A stretch of DNA of 64,000 bases from Scatavimonas merdigallinarum (GTDB lineage: Bacteria > Bacillota > Clostridia > Oscillospirales > Acutalibacteraceae): positions 62,001 through 126,000 of the forward strand of contig DVFW01000028.1 in the NCBI GenBank assembly GCA_018713055.1. Reading direction: 5' to 3'. Under the pieces are notes generated by a model, which saw only the letters and a list, made by a program, of their open reading frames with translations, was not told the origin of the DNA and made no database searches. The position numbers were made by a program, and so were the translations under genes. Positions 44,071-52,375 of this stretch are shown piece after piece (position 1 is the first letter of the stretch; every line of letters begins with the position of its first letter).

Positions 44071-44133
44071 CAGATTGGTAAAAATATTGCAAATATACCA
44101 AGGCGTCGGTATATTTTTCAGAGATATATGGAA

Positions 44134-45147
44134 TTAAAATGTGTTTTTTAAAGCACGATGCACGGCAAAAACCTGTGAGGACAGTGTTTTATAGGCCTGT
44201 GGCGGCAGCTGCTGCGCGGCGTCGGACAAAGCTTTTTGGGGCTCTGGATGTACCTCAATAATCAGGCCGTCTGCACCTGCGGCAACAGCCGCAAGGGACA
44301 AAGAAGGAATATAGGCCCGTTTGCCTGCCGCGTGCGACGGATCCACAATAATGGGAAGGCAGCTGCGTTCTTTGACAACCGCAATGGCGGAAAGATCCAG
44401 CGTGTTTCTGGTGGCGGTTTCAAATGTGCGGATACCGCGTTCACAAAGCACGACGTTATAGTTTCCTTCGCTCATAATGTACTCAGCAGCGTCCAGCCAT
44501 TCTTCAATTGTAGAGGCGATCCCGCGTTTAAGCAAAACGGGAACGCCGCTTTTTCCTACTGCACGCAAAAGGCGGAAATTTTGCATATTGCGTGCGCCAA
44601 TCTGAAACATATCGCAATATTTGGCAGCAACTTCTAGCTGATTTTCACTGATGACCTCACTGACGACACGCAGGCCGGTTAAATCCGCTGCCATTTTTAA
44701 AAGCTTAAAGCCATGGTCTTCCAGTCCCTGAAAGGCGTAGGGCGATGTGCGCGGCTTATACGCCCCGCCACGCAAAAACTGTGCACCGGCTTCTTTTACC
44801 GCAAAGGCTGCTTTGGTAATTTGCTCTTCGCTTTCTACCGCGCAGGGCCCCGCTATCATGGCAAGCGTATCGCTGCCAATTTCAAAACCCTTTACGTTTA
44901 CCGTTCTGCCCTGTGGGCAGATATCCCGGCTTGCCAGTTTATAGCTGTGCATAATGGGAACGCAGCTGTCTACGCCATCCATAGATTCTATACTGGTTCC
45001 GCACAGTTTCTGTTTATCGCCAATTACGCCGATGATGGTCGCGTCAGTGCCTGCAGACCGGTGTACGCCCAACCCGTGGCTTTTTAAAACCTTTTCTACG
45101 TTTGCAATGTCGTCCTGTGTTGCCGTGCGTTTCATAACAATAATCAT
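44134..45147 (-). CDS. aroF: 3-deoxy-7-phosphoheptulonate synthase (DAHP synthase)
   Basis: First enzyme of the shikimate pathway, condensing PEP and erythrose 4-phosphate. 337 residues of the Thermotoga/Bacillus-type class: an N-terminal ferredoxin-like (FL) domain (about 1-70, MIIVMKRTATQDDIANVEKVL) that normally gives feedback control, then the barrel with AGPCAVESEEQ, LRGGAYKPRTSPYAFQG, IGARNMQNF, LLKRGIASTIEEW and VDPSHAAGKR. AAGGATGG lies 9 bases before the start. It stands alone; no other aromatic genes are adjacent, although trpS is 3.6 kb away. Confidence 0.95.
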   Translation of the reverse strand: MIIVMKRTATQDDIANVEKVLKSHGLGVHRSAGTDATIIGVIGDKQKLCGTSIESMDGVDSCVPIMHSYKLASRDICPQGRTVNVKGFEIGSDTLAMIAGPCAVESEEQITKAAFAVKEAGAQFLRGGAYKPRTSPYAFQGLEDHGFKLLKMAADLTGLRVVSEVISENQLEVAAKYCDMFQIGARNMQNFRLLRAVGKSGVPVLLKRGIASTIEEWLDAAEYIMSEGNYNVVLCERGIRTFETATRNTLDLSAIAVVKERSCLPIIVDPSHAAGKRAYIPSLSLAAVAAGADGLIIEVHPEPQKALSDAAQQLPPQAYKTLSSQVFAVHRALKNTF

Positions 45148-45237
45148 ATTCTTGTACCATCCTTTTGTGCCAAAAAACGGGCAGACCGGAAAACGGGCCG
45201 CCCACAGTTTTATTTTTATCAGCGGGTTTGCGCTTAT

Positions 45238-45945
45238 TTATTCCTGTACCTTGCTGTTAGCCTCCAGATAGCGCCGCGCTGTTTCCAAAACGCGCAGGTC
45301 GTTTTCATAACTGCACATTTTTTGTGCCTGCGCAAAGCTTGCCCATACATAGCTGTCTATTTCGTCATGCTGAATATGCACCTGGTCGGTGGGGGTTTCG
45401 GCAAGAAAAAAGATCACGCGCTTTTTAATTTTACCAAACGGGCAATAGTCGCTGATCTGGCGGTAATTTTCGTAAATGTTTACGCTGAGGCCCGTTTCTT
45501 CTTTAATTTCGCGCAGCGCGGTTTCTTTTTCATTTTCACCCTTTTCCACATGTCCTTTTGGAAAGCTCCAATATTTACCGTTATGGTTTTTCACCAACAA
45601 AATCCGTATTCCCTGCGCGGATCGGTAAAAAACCACTGCGCCGCAGGATTTTTCGTACAAGCAGGAGAGACGGGAAATGTCCAGATTGCGTACAATTTTT
45701 AGTTTTTCACGGATTTGTGGCTCGTAAAAAATATCGTTTTCCGGCGCGACAATAATTTTAACTTCTTTTCCGCCGGGTTGCGGCGCCAGCGCGATAACAG
45801 TGCAGTCGAACTGCTCACACGGTGTTTTGCTTGCAAGAATGTATGCGGGTTTGCCTTTGGCCGGACCGTTGCACAGGTAGCCGGAATAAACGCCGCGGCG
45901 GGATATTTGCCCATACAGGGCGGCTGTCGCATGCGTGCCGAGCAT
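45238..45945 (-). CDS. Nudix hydrolase with N-terminal pyrophosphatase-like domain
   Basis: 235 residues. The C-terminal half (about 105-230) is a Nudix domain similar to diadenosine tetraphosphatases, with the full box GHVEKGENEKETALREIKEETGL. The first 95 residues (GYLCNG, KPAYILASKTPCEQFDCTVIALAPQ, KIIVAPENDIFYEPQI) resemble the small inorganic-pyrophosphatase-like domain seen in some Firmicutes proteins; its own catalytic residues are not clear. The ATG at 45945 is preceded by GGAGGG; an ATG 27 bases upstream is less good. Probably hydrolyses Ap4A-type or other nucleoside polyphosphates. Confidence 0.85.
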   Translation of the reverse strand: MLGTHATAALYGQISRRGVYSGYLCNGPAKGKPAYILASKTPCEQFDCTVIALAPQPGGKEVKIIVAPENDIFYEPQIREKLKIVRNLDISRLSCLYEKSCGAVVFYRSAQGIRILLVKNHNGKYWSFPKGHVEKGENEKETALREIKEETGLSVNIYENYRQISDYCPFGKIKKRVIFFLAETPTDQVHIQHDEIDSYVWASFAQAQKMCSYENDLRVLETARRYLEANSKVQE

Positions 45946-45988
45946 TGGATCGTTTCCCTCCTTCCACTTCATTTATAAGATTGCGGCC

Positions 45989-47245
45989 TTACTGGAAGAG
46001 CCTGGACAGGTTTTCTACCTGCAACGCGCTGTTTGCAGACATAATACCGTTTAAAAAGAGCACTTCTTCAATTTTATTTTGTGTGCAGTAATCCTTTAAG
46101 TTGCCGTCGAAATAACGAAAATCGATCACATGCACCTCATCGTAATTTTCACATAAAAACGGCGCGATGGCGTTTCCATATGCGTCTTTTACAAGCGCTA
46201 GCTTTCTGCCGTCCGACAGATCTTTATTGTCGATCACCATTCTGGCGTTGTCGCCGTGCAGAAACACACTGTAGTAGTCTTCTCCGTCTGTAATCTCTTT
46301 ATAAAGCGGGACTTTTTCCGGAGAGGAGGAGGTGCGGCCGTCTTCGTCGGTTCTGTACAACGAACATTCAATATTGGAAGCCGGTGTGTAGTAATTTATC
46401 GTGTCCAGATTTTCCATCAGGTCTTCGTTCCAGGTAGAGGTCACATAAGAACCGGCAAAATCAGACAGGGTGTTTTGCTCCAGCTGGTCAAGCTTTACAG
46501 GCTCAAAGCCGGCTGTCTGAGCAAAAACAGTATAGGCATAATATGCGCCCAGGCTGGTCCAGCGGGGATCGGTGTTGAAATACATATAATCATTGCGCTT
46601 TTGCCCGATCGCGTTATATACGTCCACGGGGATAACAGCGGTACTGTAATTGCTGTAGATCACCGTTGTATTGTCGCGTTGCGGGTTGGAATTAATTTCC
46701 TGCGACAAACGCGCCGGCAGGCCGAACTCTGTATGATTGGGGATAACCATATTATATACGGTAATAGCATTACCCAGTGCTTCTTTAAAGGAGGATATGG
46801 CGTTTGCATAGTTCAGCGCCGAATTTTCATTTCCAAGAAAAAGATCGAAGCCCTTTGCGTTCCAAATGTAAATATTATCGTCCATATAGCCGTCGGCGCC
46901 GTTGTCTTCAAGCTCCGGCAGGTTTACCTGCGCGGGAGTGTACAGCGGCACAGTCGGCTCCGTAGGAGCTGCAGTTGGCTGCGTGGGTGCAGGTTGTACA
47001 GCTTGCTTTTGCTCTGCACTGCAGCCGCGGCCGATTAAAATAATGGAAAAGGTCACAGCGGCAATCAGCAAAAGCACAACGATGACGGCAACCACATATT
47101 TCCGCTTTTTTTTATGTGCGGCTTCTTTTTGCTTATAGTAGGTTTTTCGGTCGTCTATACTGCGCTTGCCGGAAGGCGATCTGTAATATTTTCCCTGGGA
47201 CGGGTTTTTCCTTTTCCCGCCATTGGGCGCCCTGTATACTGCCAT
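45989..47245 (-). CDS. AlgJ/DHHW-type membrane protein, catalytic residues lost
   Basis: 418 residues: a basic cytoplasmic tail (about 1-50, Lys/Arg/Tyr rich), one helix (about 52-74), a Thr/Pro/Ala linker, then an SGNH-like domain of the DHHW family related to AlgJ/AlgX O-acetyltransferases. It aligns along its length with the protein at 49888. The family's Asp-x-His motif reads DPRW (Asp226, Arg228) instead of DHHW, and the later Ser is Ala355 in VKDAYGN where the paralogue has IKESYGN. Both losses suggest a pseudoenzyme, perhaps binding glycan or regulating its partner. The ATG at 47245 follows AAAGGATTGG. Confidence 0.85.
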   Translation of the reverse strand: MAVYRAPNGGKRKNPSQGKYYRSPSGKRSIDDRKTYYKQKEAAHKKKRKYVVAVIVVLLLIAAVTFSIILIGRGCSAEQKQAVQPAPTQPTAAPTEPTVPLYTPAQVNLPELEDNGADGYMDDNIYIWNAKGFDLFLGNENSALNYANAISSFKEALGNAITVYNMVIPNHTEFGLPARLSQEINSNPQRDNTTVIYSNYSTAVIPVDVYNAIGQKRNDYMYFNTDPRWTSLGAYYAYTVFAQTAGFEPVKLDQLEQNTLSDFAGSYVTSTWNEDLMENLDTINYYTPASNIECSLYRTDEDGRTSSSPEKVPLYKEITDGEDYYSVFLHGDNARMVIDNKDLSDGRKLALVKDAYGNAIAPFLCENYDEVHVIDFRYFDGNLKDYCTQNKIEEVLFLNGIMSANSALQVENLSRLFQ

Positions 47246-47465
47246 AATCGTTCCAATCCTTTCTGGCGGGCATTTTCTCACCGCATAAAATGCAGGCGAG
47301 CGCCATAAATGTAACTACAGAATAGAAAGATGGTGCTACTTCTTCATTCAAACAGTATAATATAAAACAGGGAAAATTACAATACAGAAAATGACCGAAT
47401 AGGCTGTTATGTCTTTAAAAACCATGTTTTGTGCATCTTCCCAAGCGTACTTTTGCTTCAATTGG

Positions 47466-47494
47466 TTGATTATTGCGTAAATTTGTGTTAAAAT
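47466..47494 (+). promoter_or_regulatory. Promoter of the aminotransferase-trpS operon
   Basis: TTGATT (47466-47471), a 17-base spacer, TAAAAT (47489-47494). The transcript start falls at about 47501, leaving a leader under 30 nt, too short for a T-box. Confidence 0.65.
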
Positions 47495-47529
47495 TCTAAT
47501 AATTGTACGCAGGAAAGGAAAGGTCCGTT

Positions 47530-48720
47530 ATGGAGTATACATTCTCAAACAAAGTAAACACGTTAAAACCTTCCGCTATCCGGGAAATATTTAAATATGC
47601 GGCAGATCCACAGGTGATTTCGCTTTCTGCCGGGAACCCCGCGCCGGAGGCCTTTCCGGCTAAGGCGATTGCAGAAATTTCGCACGATCTTTTGCAGAAC
47701 AACCCAATTGCTGCATTGCAGTACAGCGTTACAGAGGGATATATGCCCTTGCGGGAAGAGCTTAAAGCATATATGCGGGAAAAGCATGCTGTTGGGCGTG
47801 CTTTTGACGATTTGATTATTACTTCCGGCGCGCAGCAGATTATGGACCTTGCGACCAAAGCGCTTTGTAACGAGGGCGATACCGTTATTTGTGAAGCCCC
47901 AAGCTTTGTAGGCTCTTTAAATACGTTTCGGTCTTATAATTGCCGTTTGGCTGGAGTAAAGTTGCAAAGCGACGGTATGGATATAAATATGTTGGAGTAT
48001 GTACTGAAGACGGAAAAAAATGTGCGGTTTATTTATACAATTCCGAACTTTCAAAATCCTTCCGGTATTACGATGAGCCTGAAAAAACGGAAAGACATGT
48101 ATGCGCTTGCAAAAAAATACGGTGTAATGATTATAGAAGACAACCCCTATGGAGATCTGCGGTATGAAGGAGAGTATATCCCGTGTATTAAGTCTCTGGA
48201 TGAGGATGGCATTGTGATTTATGCGGGATCTTTTTCCAAGGTGATTTCACCAGGCATGCGCGTGGGCTGGTGTATTGCGCCGTCGGAGGTCGTTCAAAAG
48301 CTGGTTGTGTGCAAGCAGGGACAGGATGTACATACCAATATATGGTCGCAAATGGTCTGCGAACGTTTTATGCGCGACTATGATTACCAGGCGCATTTGC
48401 AGTATTTACGCAATCTATACAGCAAAAAAGCAAAACTGACCATGGATTTGATGGACCGCTACCTGGCGCCGAAAATTGCTTATAATAAAATTACGGGAGG
48501 CTTATTTACATATTGCACGCTTCCCCAAAATGTAGATATGCCGGATTTTTGCAAAAAGGCGGTGCTGCGCAAAGTGTGTACGGTGCCGGGCAGCGCGTTT
48601 TTAACGGATGAAACGCAGCCCTGTGCAAATTTTCGTATTAATTTTTCCACCCCTACAGATGCACAGCTGGAAAAGGGCATACAAATTTTAGGGGAACTTG
48701 CAGACGAGATGATCCGGTAA
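47530..48720 (+). CDS. PLP-dependent aminotransferase (LysN/2-aminoadipate type)
   Basis: Fold type I aminotransferase, 396 residues, without the GntR domain of MocR regulators. Signatures: SLSAGNPAPEAFP, LQYSVTEGYMPLREEL, TSGAQQIMDL, TIPNFQNPSGIT, IIEDNPYGDLRYEG and the PLP Lys in YAGSFSKVISPGMRVGW. Relatives act on aromatic, branched or 2-aminoadipate-type substrates, so a role in general amino acid metabolism is likely. The ATG at 47530 follows GGAAAGGAAAGGTCCGTT. trpS starts 24 nt after its stop, in the same transcript. Confidence 0.92.
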   Translation: MEYTFSNKVNTLKPSAIREIFKYAADPQVISLSAGNPAPEAFPAKAIAEISHDLLQNNPIAALQYSVTEGYMPLREELKAYMREKHAVGRAFDDLIITSGAQQIMDLATKALCNEGDTVICEAPSFVGSLNTFRSYNCRLAGVKLQSDGMDINMLEYVLKTEKNVRFIYTIPNFQNPSGITMSLKKRKDMYALAKKYGVMIIEDNPYGDLRYEGEYIPCIKSLDEDGIVIYAGSFSKVISPGMRVGWCIAPSEVVQKLVVCKQGQDVHTNIWSQMVCERFMRDYDYQAHLQYLRNLYSKKAKLTMDLMDRYLAPKIAYNKITGGLFTYCTLPQNVDMPDFCKKAVLRKVCTVPGSAFLTDETQPCANFRINFSTPTDAQLEKGIQILGELADEMIR

Positions 48721-48744
48721 TTATAAAAACAAGAGGGTTTTACC

Positions 48745-49764
48745 ATGCAACCAAACAATGTACAAACAACAGAGAAAAAGAAGATTATTTTCAGCGCGAT
48801 ACAGCCCAGCGGGACAATTACCCTGGGAAACTACCTGGGTGCGATCAAAAACTGGGTCAGTATGCAAGAAACGTTTCATTGCGTCTATGCGCTTGCCGAT
48901 CTGCACGCCATCACAGTACGGCAGGACCCACAAAAATTCAGGGCAAATACGATGCAGGCATATGCGCTGCTGCTTGCCTGCGGAATAGACCCGAAGAAAA
49001 GCACGTTTTTTATTCAAAGCCATGTGCCTACCCATGCGCAGCTGGCGTGGGTGCTCAACTGCTACACCCAGTTTGGGGAGCTTTCCAGAATGACGCAGTT
49101 TAAAGATAAGTCTTTAAAACATGCCGATAATGTAAACGTAGGGCTGTTTGCCTACCCAAGCCTGATGGCGGCTGATATTCTGCTGTACCAGGCGGACATG
49201 GTGCCAGTGGGAGCCGACCAGAAACAGCATTTGGAGCTTTCCAGGGATATAGCGGCGCGCTTTAACGGCCTTTATGGCAATACCTTTAAAATACCGGAAC
49301 CCTATATACCAAACGTAGGAGCAAGGGTTATGTCTTTGCAGGAGCCGCAAAAGAAAATGAGCAAGTCGGATGAAAACAGCAACGCATGGATTGGCGTACT
49401 GGATAAGCCGGAGACAATTATGAAAAAATTTAAGCGCGCTGTGACAGATTCCGATGCAAAGGTGTGCTATGGAGAAAACAAGGACGGTATTAACAATTTG
49501 ATTGGAATTTATTCTGCCATGACTGGAAAAACGACCGGGCAGATTGAAAAGGAATTTGAAGGAAGCGGCTATGGGCAGTTTAAAGAGGCTGTTGCACAGA
49601 GCGTGATCGACCGTTTGCGGCCTGTACAGGAAGAATATGAACGTCTGATGAACGATAAAGATTATTTAAAGGAATGTTATGAAAAAGGCGCGCAAACAGC
49701 GTTGCATTTTTCACAGCGGACGCTTGACAAAGCAATGAAGAAGATTGGTTTTGTTGCGCGGTGA
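48745..49764 (+). CDS. trpS: Tryptophanyl-tRNA synthetase
   Basis: Class I aminoacyl-tRNA synthetase, 339 residues, the usual bacterial length. The HIGH-like motif is in IQPSGTITLGNYLGAIKNW and the KMSKS loop in PQKKMSKSDENS. YADLHA and the substrate-binding DILLYQADMVPVGADQKQHLELSRDIA are intact. It lies behind an aminotransferase gene and has no T-box leader, which is atypical for a Firmicutes trpS. GAGGGTTTTACC precedes the ATG. The 120 nt to the next gene hold nothing recognisable. Confidence 0.96.
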   Translation: MQPNNVQTTEKKKIIFSAIQPSGTITLGNYLGAIKNWVSMQETFHCVYALADLHAITVRQDPQKFRANTMQAYALLLACGIDPKKSTFFIQSHVPTHAQLAWVLNCYTQFGELSRMTQFKDKSLKHADNVNVGLFAYPSLMAADILLYQADMVPVGADQKQHLELSRDIAARFNGLYGNTFKIPEPYIPNVGARVMSLQEPQKKMSKSDENSNAWIGVLDKPETIMKKFKRAVTDSDAKVCYGENKDGINNLIGIYSAMTGKTTGQIEKEFEGSGYGQFKEAVAQSVIDRLRPVQEEYERLMNDKDYLKECYEKGAQTALHFSQRTLDKAMKKIGFVAR

Positions 49765-49887
49765 AAATATGATTGAATATGGAAAACACGTTGCCTTTTG
49801 CGATGAGATAAAGAACGAAGATGGTTGTTTGAAGAAACCTGCCTGTGTGGAAGGCCAGCGGGAAGACAGTGCGAGAGGGGAGTTTAT

Positions 49888-51084
49888 ATGAGTGAAGATC
49901 GGTTCCAGAGAAATTATGCAAGGCGGCAGGAATATTTAAGAAAACAGAGGCTGAAGCGCCGCCGCAGAAACAGAATTTTGCTTGTTTCCGCGGGGCTTGT
50001 TATTCTGCTTGTTCTGATACTGGTTATTACAGGAATTGTGAGAGGCTGCAGTACCTCCGCCGGCGGACCGCAAGAAGCTACACAGGCCGAAACAGAACCT
50101 ACTACGACAGCAGCGCTTGCGCCGACCCAGGCAGCAACGCAGCAGCCCAGCCGGCCACAGATTAGGGAAATTGAAGACAACGGCGAGGAAGGCCACATGT
50201 CCGGCGGTATTTATATATGGGACAATAAAGGCTTTGAGCTGTTCTTTGGCGGGGATGATTCCGCAAAGACGTACGCCCAGAGGATATCGGATTATAAAAA
50301 GGCGCTGGGCAATGATATTACCGTTTATAATATGGTAGTACCAAATCATACAGAATTTGGCCTGCCCAGCCGTTTAAGCAAACAGCTTTTGGAAACGGGG
50401 GAGACAAAATCCCAGCGGCAGAATATGTCTGCTGTATTTGACAATTATACGCAGGATGTAAAAGCCGTAGATATTTATGATGTGCTCAATGCACATAAAA
50501 CGGAATATATTTATTTTAATACCGACCATCATTGGACGGGGCTTGGCGCCTATTATGCCTATACGGCATTTGCAGAAACGGCGGGGCTTACCCCTCTGTC
50601 TTTGGAGGATGCACAGAAGCAGACGGTGGAGCCTTTTGTGGGGTCGCTTTATACAATTTCGGGCGACAGCGCACTGAATGCGCACCCGGATTCTGTTGAC
50701 TATTATGTATTTCCGGGAGAATATACGTGTTCGATTCCTGCCATCTCGGAGGAACCCCTTGATATATATTACCCCAATGCAGAGCCGGGCAGTAATGCCT
50801 ATGGCGTATTTATCTGGGGAGACAACCCGTTGACGGTAATTGATAATGAGGAAAATACGTCCGGGAGGAAAATTGCGCTGATTAAGGAATCTTACGGAAA
50901 TGCATTTGCCCCGTATCTGGCTTATAATTATGACGAGGTGCATGTAATTGATTTCCGCTACTATGAGGGAAACCTGAAGCAATATTGTCAGGACAACAAT
51001 ATTACAGAGGTATTGTTCTTAAACGGGATTATGTCTGCAAACACGCCTTTGCAGCTGGACAGCATGGATTCTTTGTTCGCTTAA
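49888..51084 (+). CDS. AlgJ/DHHW-type membrane protein (putative O-acetyltransferase)
   Basis: 398 residues: basic cytoplasmic tail (about 1-32), one helix (about 33-52), a Thr/Ala/Gln linker, then an extracytoplasmic SGNH-like domain. The DHHW motif is intact (Asp213, His215 in FNTDHHWTGLGAYYAY) and a candidate nucleophile is Ser335 in IKESYGNAF. Related AlgJ/AlgX enzymes O-acetylate exopolysaccharides outside the cytoplasm, so acetylation of the 14-38 kb glycan or of the wall is plausible. The ATG at 49888 follows GAGGGGAGTTTAT; upstream in-frame ATG has no site. Paralogue of the protein at 45989. Confidence 0.87.
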   Translation: MSEDRFQRNYARRQEYLRKQRLKRRRRNRILLVSAGLVILLVLILVITGIVRGCSTSAGGPQEATQAETEPTTTAALAPTQAATQQPSRPQIREIEDNGEEGHMSGGIYIWDNKGFELFFGGDDSAKTYAQRISDYKKALGNDITVYNMVVPNHTEFGLPSRLSKQLLETGETKSQRQNMSAVFDNYTQDVKAVDIYDVLNAHKTEYIYFNTDHHWTGLGAYYAYTAFAETAGLTPLSLEDAQKQTVEPFVGSLYTISGDSALNAHPDSVDYYVFPGEYTCSIPAISEEPLDIYYPNAEPGSNAYGVFIWGDNPLTVIDNEENTSGRKIALIKESYGNAFAPYLAYNYDEVHVIDFRYYEGNLKQYCQDNNITEVLFLNGIMSANTPLQLDSMDSLFA

Positions 51085-51165
51085 AAAATCCGTTTGTGCA
51101 CAGCCGGTGTAAACTGTTTTAGGTTGTATGTATGGTATAAAAAATGAAAAGGTATGCTGTTTTTG

Positions 51166-51211
51166 GCAACAGTAAAAAGGCCCGGCTTTAGCCGGGCCTT
51201 TTTACTGTTGC
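51166..51211. terminator. Very long bidirectional terminator hairpin
   Basis: A perfect 21-bp inverted repeat (GCAACAGTAAAAAGGCCCGGC and its complement) around TTTA. The T tract lies inside the stem on both strands, so it can stop transcripts from either side: the DHHW gene on plus and any RNA from 51212-51450 on minus. Confidence 0.85.
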
Positions 51212-51450
51212 ACAATATATATAGACCTCACCAAAATGTACCCCACTTGTGTGAGGCGCATCACCCAGGCGCGGCGGCTCACCTGCAGTAAGCGTTAACA
51301 AAGAAGATTCCCACAAGTTACCGTAGAACAAACCCGAAATGGTTGGTAGTGCCGCGTAAGCGCCAGGAGCGCGCTTGCAAGCGAGCAGCCGCAGCAAACG
51401 TGACCTTTTTCGGAAAGGAGGAGCGACGGCGTGTGTGAGCCGATGACTTT
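51212..51450 (-). other. Structured non-coding stretch, possible RNA gene
   Basis: No supported protein gene. On the minus strand several nested stems are possible: ACTTGTG with CACAAGT, enclosing GTGAG with CTCAC, and an outer ACCAA with TTGGT. There is also a perfect CGCTTGCAAGCG palindrome and many smaller hairpins. The region lies between the tRNA-Thr terminator and the 21-bp terminator, so it could be an independent small RNA transcribed leftward. I could not match it to 6S, RNase P, SRP or tmRNA. Minus-strand frames here run into the tRNA and are not credible. Confidence 0.35.
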
Positions 51451-51452
51451 TC

Positions 51453-51494
51453 AAAAAGAAAAGTCGTCGCGAACGATACAAAGTCCGCGACGAC
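51453..51494 (-). terminator. Terminator of tRNA-Thr(CGT)
   Basis: Minus strand stem GTCGTCGCG (51486-51494) with CGCGACGAC (51463-51471), then TTTTCTTTTT. It begins two bases after the tRNA 3' CCA. Confidence 0.88.
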
Positions 51495-51495
51495 G

Positions 51496-51571
51496 TGGAG
51501 CTACTGGTCGGACTCGAACCGACGGCCTGCGCATTACGAATGCGCTGCTCTACCAACTGAGCCACAGTAGC
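51496..51571 (-). tRNA. tRNA-Thr (anticodon CGT)
   Basis: Minus-strand cloverleaf, 76 nt with encoded CCA. The acceptor stem is GCTACTG with CAGTAGC. The anticodon stem-loop is GCGCA-TTCGTAA-TGCGC, giving CGT, and the T arm has GTTCGAGTC. Second threonine tRNA of the window, reading ACG codons. Confidence 0.97.
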
Positions 51572-51727
51572 GTGTTTTTTATTGCCAAAATATTATAGCA
51601 TTGGACAGGGGTTTCGTCAAGAGCCATGTGTAAAGTTTTTTATTTACCGTGTTTCTTTCAAAAAGCACAGCAATTCTGTAGGAGATAAGGCGGCGAATAT
51701 ATAAAATAATTTGCGTTGTCTCAGATT

Positions 51728-51791
51728 TTGACAAAAAATGCGTGATGGATTATCACACAATTGCATAATCCGGATATGGATTTACTATAAT
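51728..51791 (+). promoter_or_regulatory. Promoter and possible operator of the XRE regulator
   Basis: Two candidate promoters: TTGACA (51728-51733), 17 bases, TATCAC (51751-51756); and TTGCAT, 19 bases, TATAAT (51786-51791). The inverted repeat GTGAT-GGATT-ATCAC (51742-51756) covers the first -10 box and could be an autoregulatory operator. The remaining 51572-51727 stretch shows nothing else. Confidence 0.45.
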
Positions 51792-51841
51792 AAACTCAAC
51801 GGAAAATGTAAATATGGATCACACCGTTGGGAGTTGAAAAA

Positions 51842-52270
51842 ATGGCAAATATAGTGAAAAAAAAGCTGCCGGAGCTTTTAAGGCGCTACAGGGAAAACTG
51901 CGGCTTGTCACAGGGGCAGGTTGCCGAGGCGCTTAGTGTGGACCGTTCAACATACACATATTATGAAATTGGAAAAACTGCACCGAGTATCAATACCATG
52001 ATGAAGCTGATCAGAATTTTAAATATACCATACGTTGAATTTTTGCAATGCGTCAATGGCGGGGAGCTTGCCGGCGAGGCGGTGAACCTTGCAGATCCTG
52101 AACAGGCGCGGCCCGTGGCGGCAAAAAAGCGGACAACCTTTGAAAGAGAGAAAATATACGAGCTTTCCGCAGATGAGCAGCAGCTTGTGATCAATTATCG
52201 CATGTTGCCCAAAAGCCAACAGCGGGAGCTGCTTAAAAGAATGGGAAACAGGCTGAAGGAAGAAAGCTGA
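51842..52270 (+). CDS. XRE family transcriptional regulator
   Basis: 142 residues. An N-terminal Cro/CI helix-turn-helix (about 10-65): LLRRYRENCGLSQGQVAEALSVDRSTYTYYEIGKTAPSINTMMKL. The C-terminal part (about 80-142) is charged and helical, without a recognised domain (YELSADEQQLVINYRMLPKSQQRELLKRM). GGGAGTTGAAAAA precedes the ATG at 51842. It is a single gene ahead of rpsO; a housekeeping or developmental target is possible but not shown. Confidence 0.88.
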   Translation: MANIVKKKLPELLRRYRENCGLSQGQVAEALSVDRSTYTYYEIGKTAPSINTMMKLIRILNIPYVEFLQCVNGGELAGEAVNLADPEQARPVAAKKRTTFEREKIYELSADEQQLVINYRMLPKSQQRELLKRMGNRLKEES

Positions 52271-52339
52271 ATTTGAACAAGCTGTATGAAAAAACGGGTA
52301 TTTTTTGCAAAGGTTTTTAAGGGGGCAAACAGAAAAAAC

Positions 52340-52368
52340 TTTACATTTTTTGGAGCATGTGCTATAAT
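52340..52368 (+). promoter_or_regulatory. Promoter of rpsO
   Basis: TTTACA (52340-52345), a 17-base spacer, TATAAT (52363-52368), TGTGC just before the -10 box. Predicted start at about 52375, leaving a 125-nt leader. Confidence 0.85.
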
Positions 52369-52375
52369 CTACTGG

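Noticed and set aside
48721..48744. T-box leader for trpS
   Set aside because: Only 24 nt separate it from the previous stop, and the leader of the upstream gene is under 30 nt. There is no room for a T-box.
51212..51450. 6S RNA (ssrS) assignment
   Set aside because: A long rod with a bulge can be drawn, but I could not find the conserved central-bubble sequence, and length and ends do not match clearly.
51188..51565. Minus-strand frame of 125 codons over the tRNA-Thr region
   Set aside because: It begins inside the tRNA-Thr gene and reads through its terminator and the 21-bp hairpin. The MAQLVEQ start is the usual tRNA-derived false peptide.
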